From assembly GCA_964402925.1 (NCBI GenBank), contig CAYOED010000078.1, positions 1-15,809 of the forward strand: a stretch of DNA of 15,809 nt. Direction: 5' to 3'. A model generated the notes under the pieces. That model was not told the origin of the DNA and did no database searches. It saw only the letters and a list, made by a program, of their open reading frames with translations. Position numbers and translations under genes: made by a program. This document shows, piece by piece, positions 6,745-14,160 of this stretch (its first letter is position 1; the number at the start of each line of letters is the position of its first letter). The DNA comes from Suilimivivens sp964402925. GTDB taxonomy: Bacteria > Bacillota > Clostridia > Lachnospirales > Lachnospiraceae.

Positions 6745-8082
6745 ATGGATTTATTTACATATATGCGGTCGGCCAATCTGGAAAAAGAATCCCCCCTGGC
6801 GGCAAGAATCCGCCCTTCCACGCTGGATGAAGTGGTTGGACAGCAGCATATCATTGGAAAGGACAAGTTATTATACCGCGCCATAAAGGCGGACAAGATC
6901 AGTTCAATTATTTTTTACGGACCTCCCGGTACAGGGAAGACTACTCTTGCAAAGGTGATTGCCAATACCACCAGCGCAGAGTTTACCCAGATTAATGCCA
7001 CATCTGCCGGGAAAAAGGATATGGAAGAGGTCGTAAAGGCGGCAAAAGATACTCTAGGCATGTACGGCAGGAAAACGATTCTTTTTATTGATGAAATACA
7101 CCGTTTTAATAAAGGGCAGCAGGATTATCTGCTGCCGTTCGTGGAGGATGGAACTCTTGTTCTCATAGGCGCTACTACCGAAAACCCATATTTTGAGGTA
7201 AACAGCGCGCTTATATCCCGTTCTATTATTTTTGAATTAAAGCCTCTTTCGAGGGAAGACATTAAAGAGCTTCTTCACAGAGCGGTATATGATGCGGAAA
7301 AGGGAATGGGTTCTTATGATGCGGTGATAGATGAGAATGCCATGGAGTTTCTGGCGGATGTTTCTGGCGGAGATGCAAGGCATGCGTTAAATGCCATCGA
7401 GCTTGGAATTATGACTACTAACCGTGCCGAAGACGGAAAGATACATATTACCTTGGAAGTGGCACAGGAATGTATTCAGAAACGTGCGGTACGCTATGAT
7501 AAGACAGGGGATAATCATTATGACACTATTTCAGCGTTTATCAAGAGTATGAGAGGGTCAGATCCGGATGCGGCAGTCTACTATCTGGCGCGGATGCTCT
7601 ATGCAGGGGAAAGCGTCACATTTATCGCAAGAAGAATCATGATTTGTGCGGCAGAGGATGTGGGAATTGCGGATCCCCAGGCAATCGTGGTGGCGGCAAA
7701 TGCTTCATTGGCAGTAGAAAGGGTAGGAATGCCTGAAGCGCAGATTATTCTTGCACAGGCTGCCATGTATGTTGCCTGTGCACCTAAGAGTAATGCCTGC
7801 GTAAGGGCGATAAGCGAGGCGATGAAAACAGTGGAAGAGACAGGAAATCTGCCAATCCCCACGCATTTGCAGGATGCCCATTATAAAGGCGCTGCAAAGC
7901 TGGGGCATGGCACAGGATATTTGTATGCCCATGATTACCCAAATCATTATGTCGAGCAACAGTATTTGCCCTACGAACTGAGCGGAAAAGAATTTTATCA
8001 TCCGTCAGGCAATGGATATGAAGTAAAAGTAAAAGAGCATATGAAGAGAATTAAAAATCAAAAGGAAACGAAAAAAGAATGA
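6745..8082 (+). CDS. rarA: Replication-associated recombination protein RarA (MgsA)
   Basis: AAA+ ATPase of the clamp-loader clade that acts at stalled replication forks, in the cytoplasm on DNA. It has 445 residues. The features are Walker A GPPGTGKT (59-66), Walker B ILFIDE (112-117) followed by IHRFNKGQQD, sensor-1 GATTENP (142-148) and an arginine finger in SALISRS (R159). The C-terminal tetramerisation region carries typical motifs: SAFIKSMRGSDPDAAVYYLA, RRIMICAAEDVG and HYKGAAKLGHG. It is full length. Start: ATG 6745 has GGAG six bases upstream and gives MDLFTYMRSANLEKESPLA, the form I know from Lachnospiraceae; the in-frame ATG at 6733 overlaps that ribosome site. Its stop overlaps the next start. 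Confidence 0.95.
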   Translation: MDLFTYMRSANLEKESPLAARIRPSTLDEVVGQQHIIGKDKLLYRAIKADKISSIIFYGPPGTGKTTLAKVIANTTSAEFTQINATSAGKKDMEEVVKAAKDTLGMYGRKTILFIDEIHRFNKGQQDYLLPFVEDGTLVLIGATTENPYFEVNSALISRSIIFELKPLSREDIKELLHRAVYDAEKGMGSYDAVIDENAMEFLADVSGGDARHALNAIELGIMTTNRAEDGKIHITLEVAQECIQKRAVRYDKTGDNHYDTISAFIKSMRGSDPDAAVYYLARMLYAGESVTFIARRIMICAAEDVGIADPQAIVVAANASLAVERVGMPEAQIILAQAAMYVACAPKSNACVRAISEAMKTVEETGNLPIPTHLQDAHYKGAAKLGHGTGYLYAHDYPNHYVEQQYLPYELSGKEFYHPSGNGYEVKVKEHMKRIKNQKETKKE

Positions 8083-9971
8083 ACTTGAAAACCGGAAGAA
8101 ATAAGAAACCGGCAGGAAATAAGTCTGTTAAAAGCAGAAGAGTCAAAAAAAGAACCATAGGAAAAGCGCAAAAGGCCGGCATGAAGAAAATGCTCATAGG
8201 ACTTATCGTCCTTCTTGTAGTAATGCTGGCGGCGGCTACGGCAGCAATGATTTTTTTCCTGGCATCCGGAGGGGATGACGGGGAGAGTGCCCCGCATATC
8301 AATCTGTCTGAAATGACAGAGAATATTGCAGTGGAAATGACGAAGGAAGATATAGGAGAGGATGTGGTTGATCATATCATAACGGCAGGGAGTGCCGTAT
8401 GGGAATCCTTTCACAGGCGTCCAAAGAGTCATGAACTAAAAGCAGAGGAAGCAGCGGATTTTGCTTCTATTACACAGTGCATCATCGATCCGGATACGAA
8501 GAGAATATCTGTAACGGTAGAAGGGGATGGGGTTCCTAAAAGTGATGATAAATACTATTATCTTTTTGCACTGAATACATACGACAACGGAATTTCGGAA
8601 GGAAGTGACTACATTGCCAGAGATTACAAAGATAATGTGACCAGTTTCAGTGCAGCGCTGAATTACAATCTTTCCAGTAGCCGCCTCTTTAAGAAATTTG
8701 TGATTGCGGTAAAGAAGGACGGAAAATATATACAGGTAAGCGGTCCTAAATATATCACCAATCCAGAGGTAATTGCCAGATATACTTCGGTGTATCAGCA
8801 GCCGTCATCAAAGAAAGGGCTTCTGGTGGATCCGAACAGACTGCGGGGGAATGAACTGGACGACCTGGGAGTAAAGCAGGCAGCTTATAATATACCGGTT
8901 GCCAGACTGCTGGGACCTACTACGAGTGCGGCATATCCCACCATTCATTATACCTATAATGGTAAAACCTATGCTTTTAACGGACAAGTAGTGGCGGAAT
9001 ACGATCTTGTTTTCAGTACGCTTACCGCAAAAGGAATTACGACCACAGCCATTATTTTAAATAATTATTCATCCTCTTACACGCAGCTGATCCATCCCAG
9101 AGCGCGGGGCGGCGGTTCGGCGCCTTACTACATGTTCAACGGAGCAGAAGAGTCGGGAGTGGAATATATGGCGGCCATTGGTTCTTTTCTTGCGGAGCGT
9201 TATTCGGATAACGGGCACGGTAAGATTTCCAACTGGATTATAGCCAACGAAATCAATGCGCGTAAAGAGTGGAATTACATGGAATACACTGACATTGAAA
9301 CCTATGTGGAAGAATATGCCAAGGCGTTCAGGGTGTTCTACACAGCGATCAAGAGCGTGAGCGGCAGCGCAAGAGTCTATATTTCGCTGGATCAGCAGTG
9401 GGATAGAGACATTAAAAATAATACCAATTATGATGGAAGGGATATTCTGGATGTGTTCAACCGGAATATGACCGCCAAGGGAAATATTGATTGGGGAGTG
9501 GCTCAGCATCCATATAATGTGCCGCTGACAGAAGCGAGGGTCTGGAAGGCATCCAAATATGTGGAACATAATGCGGGGACTTCTATGATTACCATGGCGA
9601 ATATAGAAGTACTGGTCAATTATTTAAAGCAGGAACAGTTCCTTACAGATGATGGGCAGGTGCGGAGTATTCTGATCAGTGAACTGGGATATACTTCTCA
9701 TGGGGGAGAGGCATATCAGGCGGCGGCATACGCCTACGCATATTACAAAATAGCGGCATATGATGAGATTGACGGCTTCCTATTAAACCGTGAAACAGAT
9801 GCAGGAGAAGAAGTAGCGCAGGGATTGGCATTTGGACTGACTACGGCAGGAGGCGGACACAAGCAGATTTATAATGTATTTAAATACATTGATACCCCGG
9901 AACATGCTTCTTATACGGAGTTTGCAAAGGATATTATAGGAATTTCTAATTGGAGCGAGATTATCAGATAG
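8079..9971 (+). CDS. DUF5722 membrane-anchored glycosidase-like protein
   Basis: A 630-residue protein. Residues 1-36 are strongly basic, about 37-62 are a signal-anchor helix, about 65-235 form a beta-rich region, and about 240-620 form a probable TIM barrel. I recognise the long C-terminal part as DUF5722, a family of unknown function. Two motifs look like clan GH-A catalytic positions: WIIANEIN with N390-E391 as acid/base and ILISELGYTS with E535 as nucleophile, 144 residues apart, a plausible strand 4/strand 7 spacing. I infer an extracytoplasmic glycosidase or glycan-binding protein; the substrate is unknown. Its ATG overlaps the rarA TGA (ATGA), so translation is probably coupled. AAAGGA lies 12 bases upstream. 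A terminator follows. Confidence 0.85.
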   Translation: MNLKTGRNKKPAGNKSVKSRRVKKRTIGKAQKAGMKKMLIGLIVLLVVMLAAATAAMIFFLASGGDDGESAPHINLSEMTENIAVEMTKEDIGEDVVDHIITAGSAVWESFHRRPKSHELKAEEAADFASITQCIIDPDTKRISVTVEGDGVPKSDDKYYYLFALNTYDNGISEGSDYIARDYKDNVTSFSAALNYNLSSSRLFKKFVIAVKKDGKYIQVSGPKYITNPEVIARYTSVYQQPSSKKGLLVDPNRLRGNELDDLGVKQAAYNIPVARLLGPTTSAAYPTIHYTYNGKTYAFNGQVVAEYDLVFSTLTAKGITTTAIILNNYSSSYTQLIHPRARGGGSAPYYMFNGAEESGVEYMAAIGSFLAERYSDNGHGKISNWIIANEINARKEWNYMEYTDIETYVEEYAKAFRVFYTAIKSVSGSARVYISLDQQWDRDIKNNTNYDGRDILDVFNRNMTAKGNIDWGVAQHPYNVPLTEARVWKASKYVEHNAGTSMITMANIEVLVNYLKQEQFLTDDGQVRSILISELGYTSHGGEAYQAAAYAYAYYKIAAYDEIDGFLLNRETDAGEEVAQGLAFGLTTAGGGHKQIYNVFKYIDTPEHASYTEFAKDIIGISNWSEIIR

Positions 9972-10003
9972 CAGGCAGGTAAATGTCTTGTTTGAGTCAA
10001 AGG

Positions 10004-10030
10004 CGCCGACACGAACAGTGTCGGCGTTTT
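10004..10030 (+). terminator. Terminator after the DUF5722 gene
   Basis: A perfect 9-bp stem, CGCCGACAC (10004-10012) with GTGTCGGCG (10018-10026), encloses a 5-base loop and is followed by TTTT. On the other strand the stem is followed by a short CCTTT, so it may also weakly end the convergent DUF4364 operon. Confidence 0.85.
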
Positions 10031-10082
10031 GAAATGCAATGTAAGGATGGTTCACAAAGCGTGGCAGCGCTTGCTTTTGATG

Positions 10083-10595
10083 TCAGAACAGCTGGGCAAT
10101 CAAATATTGATAGATATCCTGGTTTTTTCGCTGCCAGTTGTCACAGATAGAGGAAGCTGTTTCCTCCGAGGGCACAGAGATTGTTATGTCAACCAAATTG
10201 ACACCTTTCTCTTTTGCAATCAGATGCGCTTCATATTCACCGGAGGTGGATTTATAGTAGTCTGAGAGAATAGACACTTCATTTCTAAGGTCAATTTCAT
10301 TTTCCCTGAAAAAATCATCAATATCAGACTTAATGCTGTCTCCAATCTGATTTTCAAAGAATTTCAGTGTTTCCTGCCCTTCTTTGGTAATGCTCAAGTG
10401 TGTGCGGTTCCGGATGGATTGTGCCGTAAGAAGGCCGGCTTCGATGAGCTCTCCGATGACCTGTTGGAGGGTGAGGAAATTCGTATATTCCTTTCCCAAT
10501 ATGAAGTCGCTGATTTGTGCTTTGGTTAGGGGAAAGTCAACTCGTTTCAGCATATAAAGTACGATTAATTTGTATAGCATAAAAGGGTCATGCAT
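10083..10595 (-). CDS. DUF4364 family protein (winged-helix-like)
   Basis: A 170-residue cytoplasmic protein. The N-terminal half, from FMLYKLIVLYMLKRV through SDFIL and FLTLQQVIGELIEAGLL to RTHLSITKEG, has the helix-helix-strand pattern of a winged helix, as in PadR-like regulators. The C-terminal half has an amphipathic helix and a beta-hairpin (YEAHLIAKEKGVNLVDITISV). I recognise it as DUF4364, a clostridial family of unknown function, possibly a transcription regulator. Start: ATG 10595 lies 7 bases after AGGAGG; two upstream in-frame ATGs (10616, 10601) precede or abut that site. Its first eight bases overlap the end of the radical SAM gene, so it is the third gene of the malic enzyme operon and translationally coupled. 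Confidence 0.85.
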   Translation of the reverse strand: MHDPFMLYKLIVLYMLKRVDFPLTKAQISDFILGKEYTNFLTLQQVIGELIEAGLLTAQSIRNRTHLSITKEGQETLKFFENQIGDSIKSDIDDFFRENEIDLRNEVSILSDYYKSTSGEYEAHLIAKEKGVNLVDITISVPSEETASSICDNWQRKNQDIYQYLIAQLF

Positions 10596-11634
10596 TTTCA
10601 TCCCTCCTTTTTTCAAAATTTCTGCCCTGATAAGAACCGCGTTCTTTCAATCGTCTGTGCAGGGTATTGAGCACAAGGCGTTTATTGGCGCTCCAGAGGG
10701 GAAACAACAGTAAAGCCTTGGGGGCATCTCCTGTGAGGCGGTGAATGACCATGTCGGGGCGAAGGTGCTCCAGAGCAGTTGTCAGAGTTTCGAGATAAAG
10801 TTCCAGAGTGGGAAAAGAACCGCAGGATTCCGGGTCTTTTTCCCACAGTAGTCCTAAATCGGTTCCCTTTAATATATGAAGAAGCTGGAGCTTGATTCCC
10901 CAGACGGGCTGTTCATTTAGGTAATGAATGGTAGATAGCATATCCTCCCGGCATTCTCCCGGCAATCCCAAAATAACGTGTACGATCACTGGGATTCCGG
11001 TTTCTTCCAGTCTTTTTATACTTTCCTCAAAGCATGATAGGAAATAGCCCCGCCTGATAAAGGCAGCGGTATCTTCGTGAATAGTTTGGAGACCCAGCTC
11101 TATCCAGATGAACTTGGAAGCATATTCTTTCTTCAACTGCATCAGAAGTTCGATGACTGGCAGGGAAAGACAGTCCGGTCTTGTGGCAATGGAAATGCCT
11201 GCCGCCGAGGGCATTTCGAGGGCAAGGCGGTATATCTTTTCCAGATATGCGATAGGTCCATAGGTGTTGGTGTATGCCTGGAAATATACGATAAAACGCT
11301 GTCCGGTCTTTTTCCCTGATAAAGAAGAAAGACCCTTTTGACAGGCTGCATCAAATCTTCTGGCAAGATCATCTGCCGGAAGAGATGCATCTAGAGCATC
11401 CCCAGATTTCCCTATGGCGGCGGCAAAATCACCACTGCCGCCGGCACTGCAGAAGATACATCCCCGCTCGCCTAAAGTGCCGTCTCTGTTAGGGCAGGTC
11501 AAGCCTGCATCCAAGGATATTTTGTATAGCTTTTCACCGTAAGTGTTCTTGCAGTAAGCATCCAGGGAATAGTAGGGTTTTCCATGCCAGCTTTTATATA
11601 TATGGTTAGGAGGCTGCGCGGAATGATTTCCCAT
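10588..11634 (-). CDS. TIGR01212-type radical SAM protein (YhcC/YtqA-like)
   Basis: A 348-residue radical SAM enzyme. The 4Fe-4S ligands are C47, C59 and C62, in LDAGLTCPNRDGTLGERG followed by CIFC, the wide C-x11-C-x2-C spacing typical of this family rather than the common C-x3-C-x2-C. Further family marks are FQAYTNTYGP, ISIATRPDCL, WIELGLQT, HVILGLPGE and KLQLLHILKGTDL. Proteins of this type are widespread but their substrate is not established to my knowledge; tRNA or cofactor modification has been suggested by analogy. The ATG lies 6 bases after the malic enzyme stop and has no Shine-Dalgarno sequence, so ribosomes probably reinitiate from the upstream gene. The 3' end overlaps DUF4364 by 8 bases. 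Confidence 0.93.
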   Translation of the reverse strand: MGNHSAQPPNHIYKSWHGKPYYSLDAYCKNTYGEKLYKISLDAGLTCPNRDGTLGERGCIFCSAGGSGDFAAAIGKSGDALDASLPADDLARRFDAACQKGLSSLSGKKTGQRFIVYFQAYTNTYGPIAYLEKIYRLALEMPSAAGISIATRPDCLSLPVIELLMQLKKEYASKFIWIELGLQTIHEDTAAFIRRGYFLSCFEESIKRLEETGIPVIVHVILGLPGECREDMLSTIHYLNEQPVWGIKLQLLHILKGTDLGLLWEKDPESCGSFPTLELYLETLTTALEHLRPDMVIHRLTGDAPKALLLFPLWSANKRLVLNTLHRRLKERGSYQGRNFEKRRDENA

Positions 11635-11640
11635 AGCTGA

Positions 11641-12792
11641 TTATTTAATATGGGATTTTACAGCCTCGGCAACAAGTTCGGCAACCTTAGGGTTGAAAGC
11701 TTCGGGCATGATGTTGTCTTCATTTAACTCGTCTTCGGGAACCAGAGAAGCGATTGCGTTAGCGGCAGCCAGCTTCATTTCTTCTGTAATCTGGGTGGCA
11801 CGTCCCTCCAGTGCGCCTTTGAAAATGCCAGGGAAAGCAACCACATTGTTGACCTGATTGGGGAAATCGCTCCGTCCGGTTCCAACCACTCTGGCACCGG
11901 CAGCTTTGGCGATATCGGGCATGATTTCAGGCACAGGATTTGCCATGGCAAAAAGGATGGCATCTGGATTCATGGAAGATACCATTTCCGGGGTGACGAT
12001 ATTGGGGGCGGAAACACCCACAAAAATATCTGCACCCTTTAAGGCGTCAGCTAAGGAACCAGTTTCATTATTGGGATTAGTGACCTGGGTCATTTTCTGT
12101 TGCATCCAGTTAAGACCTTCTGTAGCTTTTGAGACGATACCTACCTTGTCACACATTACGATATTGGGGAATCCATAGGTTAAGAGCAGCTTTGTGATGG
12201 CAACGCCGGCGCTTCCGGCACCGTTTATCACGACCTTGCAATTCTCTTTCTTTTTGCCCACAACCTTAAGAGCATTGATAATACCTGCTAAAACCACGAT
12301 GGCAGTTCCGTGCTGGTCATCGTGGAAAACAGGGATGTCAAGGATTTCTTTTAATCGTTCTTCAATCTCAAAACAGCGGGGCGCGCTGATATCTTCCAGA
12401 TTGATTCCGCCAAATCCGGGAGCGAGATAGGTGACTGCCTTAATGATTTCTTCCGTATCCTGGGTATCCAGACAGATAGGTACCGCATTGACACCTCCAA
12501 ATTCTTTGAAAAGTACAGCCTTGCCTTCCATAACGGGCATTGCAGCATAAGGACCGATGTTTCCCAGTCCCAGAACAGCGCTGCCGTCAGAAACAACGGC
12601 AACTGTGTTGGCTTTCATGGTGTATTTGTAAGCGGCTTCCTTATCCTGCGCAATTACTTTGCAAGGCTCTGCAACGCCGGGGGTGTAGGCGAGGGATAAA
12701 TCTTCTCTGGATTTAACAGGGGTCTTGGATATGGTTTCAAGCTTGCCGTTCCACTTTTCATGGAGCATCAGTGCTTTTTCGTTTGTAGTCAT
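11641..12792 (-). CDS. NAD(P)-dependent malic enzyme
   Basis: Oxidative decarboxylation of malate to pyruvate and CO2, linking C4 acids to pyruvate in the cytoplasm. The 383 residues correspond to the short prokaryotic form without a phosphotransacetylase-like extension. The visible features are catalytic Tyr36 in AYTPGVAEPC, SDGSAVLGLGNIGP (68-81), catalytic Lys91 in VMEGKA, metal ligands E133-D134 in NLEDISAP and D159 in HDDQHGTA, and the dinucleotide fold GAGSAGVAI (191-199). ATANPVP-type motif is present as AMANPVPE. The cofactor (NAD or NADP) cannot be set by eye. The ATG is preceded by GAGG about 8-9 bases upstream. It is the first gene of a three-gene operon with the radical SAM and DUF4364 genes. 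Confidence 0.95.
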   Translation of the reverse strand: MTTNEKALMLHEKWNGKLETISKTPVKSREDLSLAYTPGVAEPCKVIAQDKEAAYKYTMKANTVAVVSDGSAVLGLGNIGPYAAMPVMEGKAVLFKEFGGVNAVPICLDTQDTEEIIKAVTYLAPGFGGINLEDISAPRCFEIEERLKEILDIPVFHDDQHGTAIVVLAGIINALKVVGKKKENCKVVINGAGSAGVAITKLLLTYGFPNIVMCDKVGIVSKATEGLNWMQQKMTQVTNPNNETGSLADALKGADIFVGVSAPNIVTPEMVSSMNPDAILFAMANPVPEIMPDIAKAAGARVVGTGRSDFPNQVNNVVAFPGIFKGALEGRATQITEEMKLAAANAIASLVPEDELNEDNIMPEAFNPKVAELVAEAVKSHIK

Positions 12793-12842
12793 AATGATAC
12801 CTCACTTTTTATTTGATCATGTGTTTTTTGACATCTGCATCT

Positions 12843-12871
12843 ATCATATAATATTTTTTTTTCCGGTGCAA
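12843..12871 (-). promoter_or_regulatory. Promoter of the malic enzyme operon
   Basis: On the minus strand: TTGCAC (12871-12866), a 17-base spacer containing nine consecutive As, and TATGAT (12848-12843). The predicted start is near 12836, about 43 bases before the ATG. The A-tract in the spacer could make the promoter sensitive to DNA bending. Confidence 0.65.
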
Positions 12872-12928
12872 GGAAGAAAAGGAGAGACGAATGATTTGCG
12901 GAAAAAATGGAGATTCTATGAATTAAAC

Positions 12929-12957
12929 TTTACATGATCCGAACTCTATGTTATTAT
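12929..12957 (+). promoter_or_regulatory. degV-family gene promoter
   Basis: TTTACA (12929-12934), a 17-base spacer, and TATTAT (12952-12957); each hexamer has one mismatch. The predicted start is near 12964, about 60 bases before the ATG. An imperfect dyad, AACTAC-N5-GTAGTT (12971-12987), lies just downstream of the start and could be an operator. The malic enzyme promoter points away on the other strand, with about 57 bases between the two -35 boxes. Confidence 0.65.
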
Positions 12958-13022
12958 AAGTAGTAATGAAAACTACATACGGTAGTTATTGATGATTATG
13001 TGAAATGGTTCTGGAGGTTGTT

Positions 13023-13859
13023 ATGAGTTATAAAATTGTGGCGGATAGTTGTTGTGAATTTCCTAAGGAATATGAAAATGATTCCAGATATGAGCGTGTT
13101 CCTTTAGGGTTGGAAGTGGAAAATGAATTGATTATGGATGATGACAGCTTTGATCAGGCACAATTTCTTAAGAAGGTGGCAGCTTCCCCCAAATGTCCTA
13201 AGTCTTCCTGTCCTTCTCCGGAAAAGTATAAAGAATCCTATCAGACAGATGCTGAGAATGTGTTTGTCTTTACTCTTTCATCAAAATTAAGCGGAAGCTA
13301 TAATAGTGCGGAACTTGGCAAAAAGCTTTATCATGAGGAGCATGGGGAGAAAAATATCTTTGTATGTGATTCGGAATCTGCAAGCTGCGGGGAAACCCAG
13401 CTGGTGCAGAAGGCTGTAGAATGGTCTGAGGCAGGGCTTCCTTTTGAAGAAATCTGTAGGAAGCTGAATGAGTATAGAGATAAAATGAAAACCTATTTTG
13501 TGCTAGATAATCTTGAGACGCTGCGAAAGAATGGACGGCTTAGCAAAGTAAAGGCATTGGTGGCATCCACATTGAGCATCAAGCCTGTGATGGGTTCCGA
13601 TAAAGGGGAGATTATTCAGCTCGGTCAGGCAATCGGAATTAAGAAAGCGCTTGCTAAGATGGCGGATACTGTCGCTGCGCAGGCAGTTCATCCAGAGGAA
13701 AGAACCTTGATGATTACCCACTGTAATTGTCTGGAACGTGCAGAGAGTGTACGGCAGATGATTCTTTCCAAGATAAAGGTAAAGGGTACCCTCATTATGG
13801 ATACCAGAGGTGTCAGCAGCATGTATGCCAATGATGGCGGGGTAATCGTCACATTATAG
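13023..13859 (+). CDS. DegV family fatty-acid-binding protein
   Basis: A 278-residue DegV/FakB-type protein. The family binds a single long-chain fatty acid and, as FakB, presents it to the kinase FakA for phosphorylation; no fakA is in the window, so the partner is unknown. The visible features are the N-terminal KIVADSCCEFP, the CPSP motif (63-66), LSSKLSGSYNSA (85-96), LDNLETLRKNGRLSK, STLSIKPV, and ITHCNCLERAE. The length is normal. Start: ATG 13023 has GGAGG five bases upstream; the in-frame ATG at 13005 overlaps that site's leader and is unlikely. Its TAG stop runs past the stop of the convergent DUF1294 gene, so no terminator lies between them. Confidence 0.93.
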   Translation: MSYKIVADSCCEFPKEYENDSRYERVPLGLEVENELIMDDDSFDQAQFLKKVAASPKCPKSSCPSPEKYKESYQTDAENVFVFTLSSKLSGSYNSAELGKKLYHEEHGEKNIFVCDSESASCGETQLVQKAVEWSEAGLPFEEICRKLNEYRDKMKTYFVLDNLETLRKNGRLSKVKALVASTLSIKPVMGSDKGEIIQLGQAIGIKKALAKMADTVAAQAVHPEERTLMITHCNCLERAESVRQMILSKIKVKGTLIMDTRGVSSMYANDGGVIVTL

Positions 13860-14147
13860 TAGAGATATTTCAATCGGTGCATTTAAGATTGCCGCAATAA
13901 GGGCTATCTGCAAAATAAGAATAAAAGGCATTCCGTACACAAAAGAGCGGTGCCTTGTCTTATGACGAAAAGCATACATTCCAATAATGGAACCTATGCT
14001 TCCGCCGATAATCGCAATGATAAAAAGGGTTGCTTCCGGAATCCGGAAGGCCCTTTTTTTTGCTTTATATTTGTCGATGCCCATCAGGGCAAAACCAATT
14101 AAATTGATTCCTATAAAATAGGATGATAAAAGTGTAATCACATCCAT
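13854..14147 (-). CDS. DUF1294 family small membrane protein
   Basis: A 97-residue integral membrane protein with three hydrophobic segments (about 4-23, 39-59 and 70-91). The family marks are MGIDKYKAKKRAFRIPE, then GGSIGSIIGMYAFRHKTRHRSF; these match DUF1294, whose function is unknown. Start: ATG 14147 is preceded by AAAGGA about 9 bases upstream and lies 13 bases after the argG stop, so it is the second gene of the argG operon. A longer frame reaching 14291 would run inside argG and has no ribosome site. Its stop codon overlaps the 3' end of the convergent degV-family gene, and its coding sequence contains a plus-strand terminator-like hairpin. Confidence 0.9.
   Translation of the reverse strand: MDVITLLSSYFIGINLIGFALMGIDKYKAKKRAFRIPEATLFIIAIIGGSIGSIIGMYAFRHKTRHRSFVYGMPFILILQIALIAAILNAPIEISLL
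14033..14061 (+). terminator. Plus-strand terminator inside the DUF1294 gene
   Basis: CTTCCGG (14033-14039) and CCGGAAG (14043-14049) form a perfect 7-bp stem with a 3-base loop, followed by GCCC and eight Ts (14054-14061). On the plus strand this has the form of an intrinsic terminator, 174 bases past the stop of the degV-family gene, which has no other terminator in sight. On the minus strand the same bases encode part of KKRAFRIPE. Confidence 0.6.
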
Positions 14148-14160
14148 AAAAACAAGTCCT

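Noticed and set aside
10057..10076. AAGCGTGGCAG-containing 20-mer resembling the minus strand of 15420-15439 (17 of 20, all differences C/T)
   Set aside because: Several matches of this quality are expected by chance in a window this size, and the contexts differ; not enough to call a repeat family.
12891..12926. 11-codon ORF (MICGKNGDSMN) with GGAGAG upstream
   Set aside because: It lies upstream of the degV-family promoter and downstream of nothing that would transcribe it on the plus strand; too short to support.
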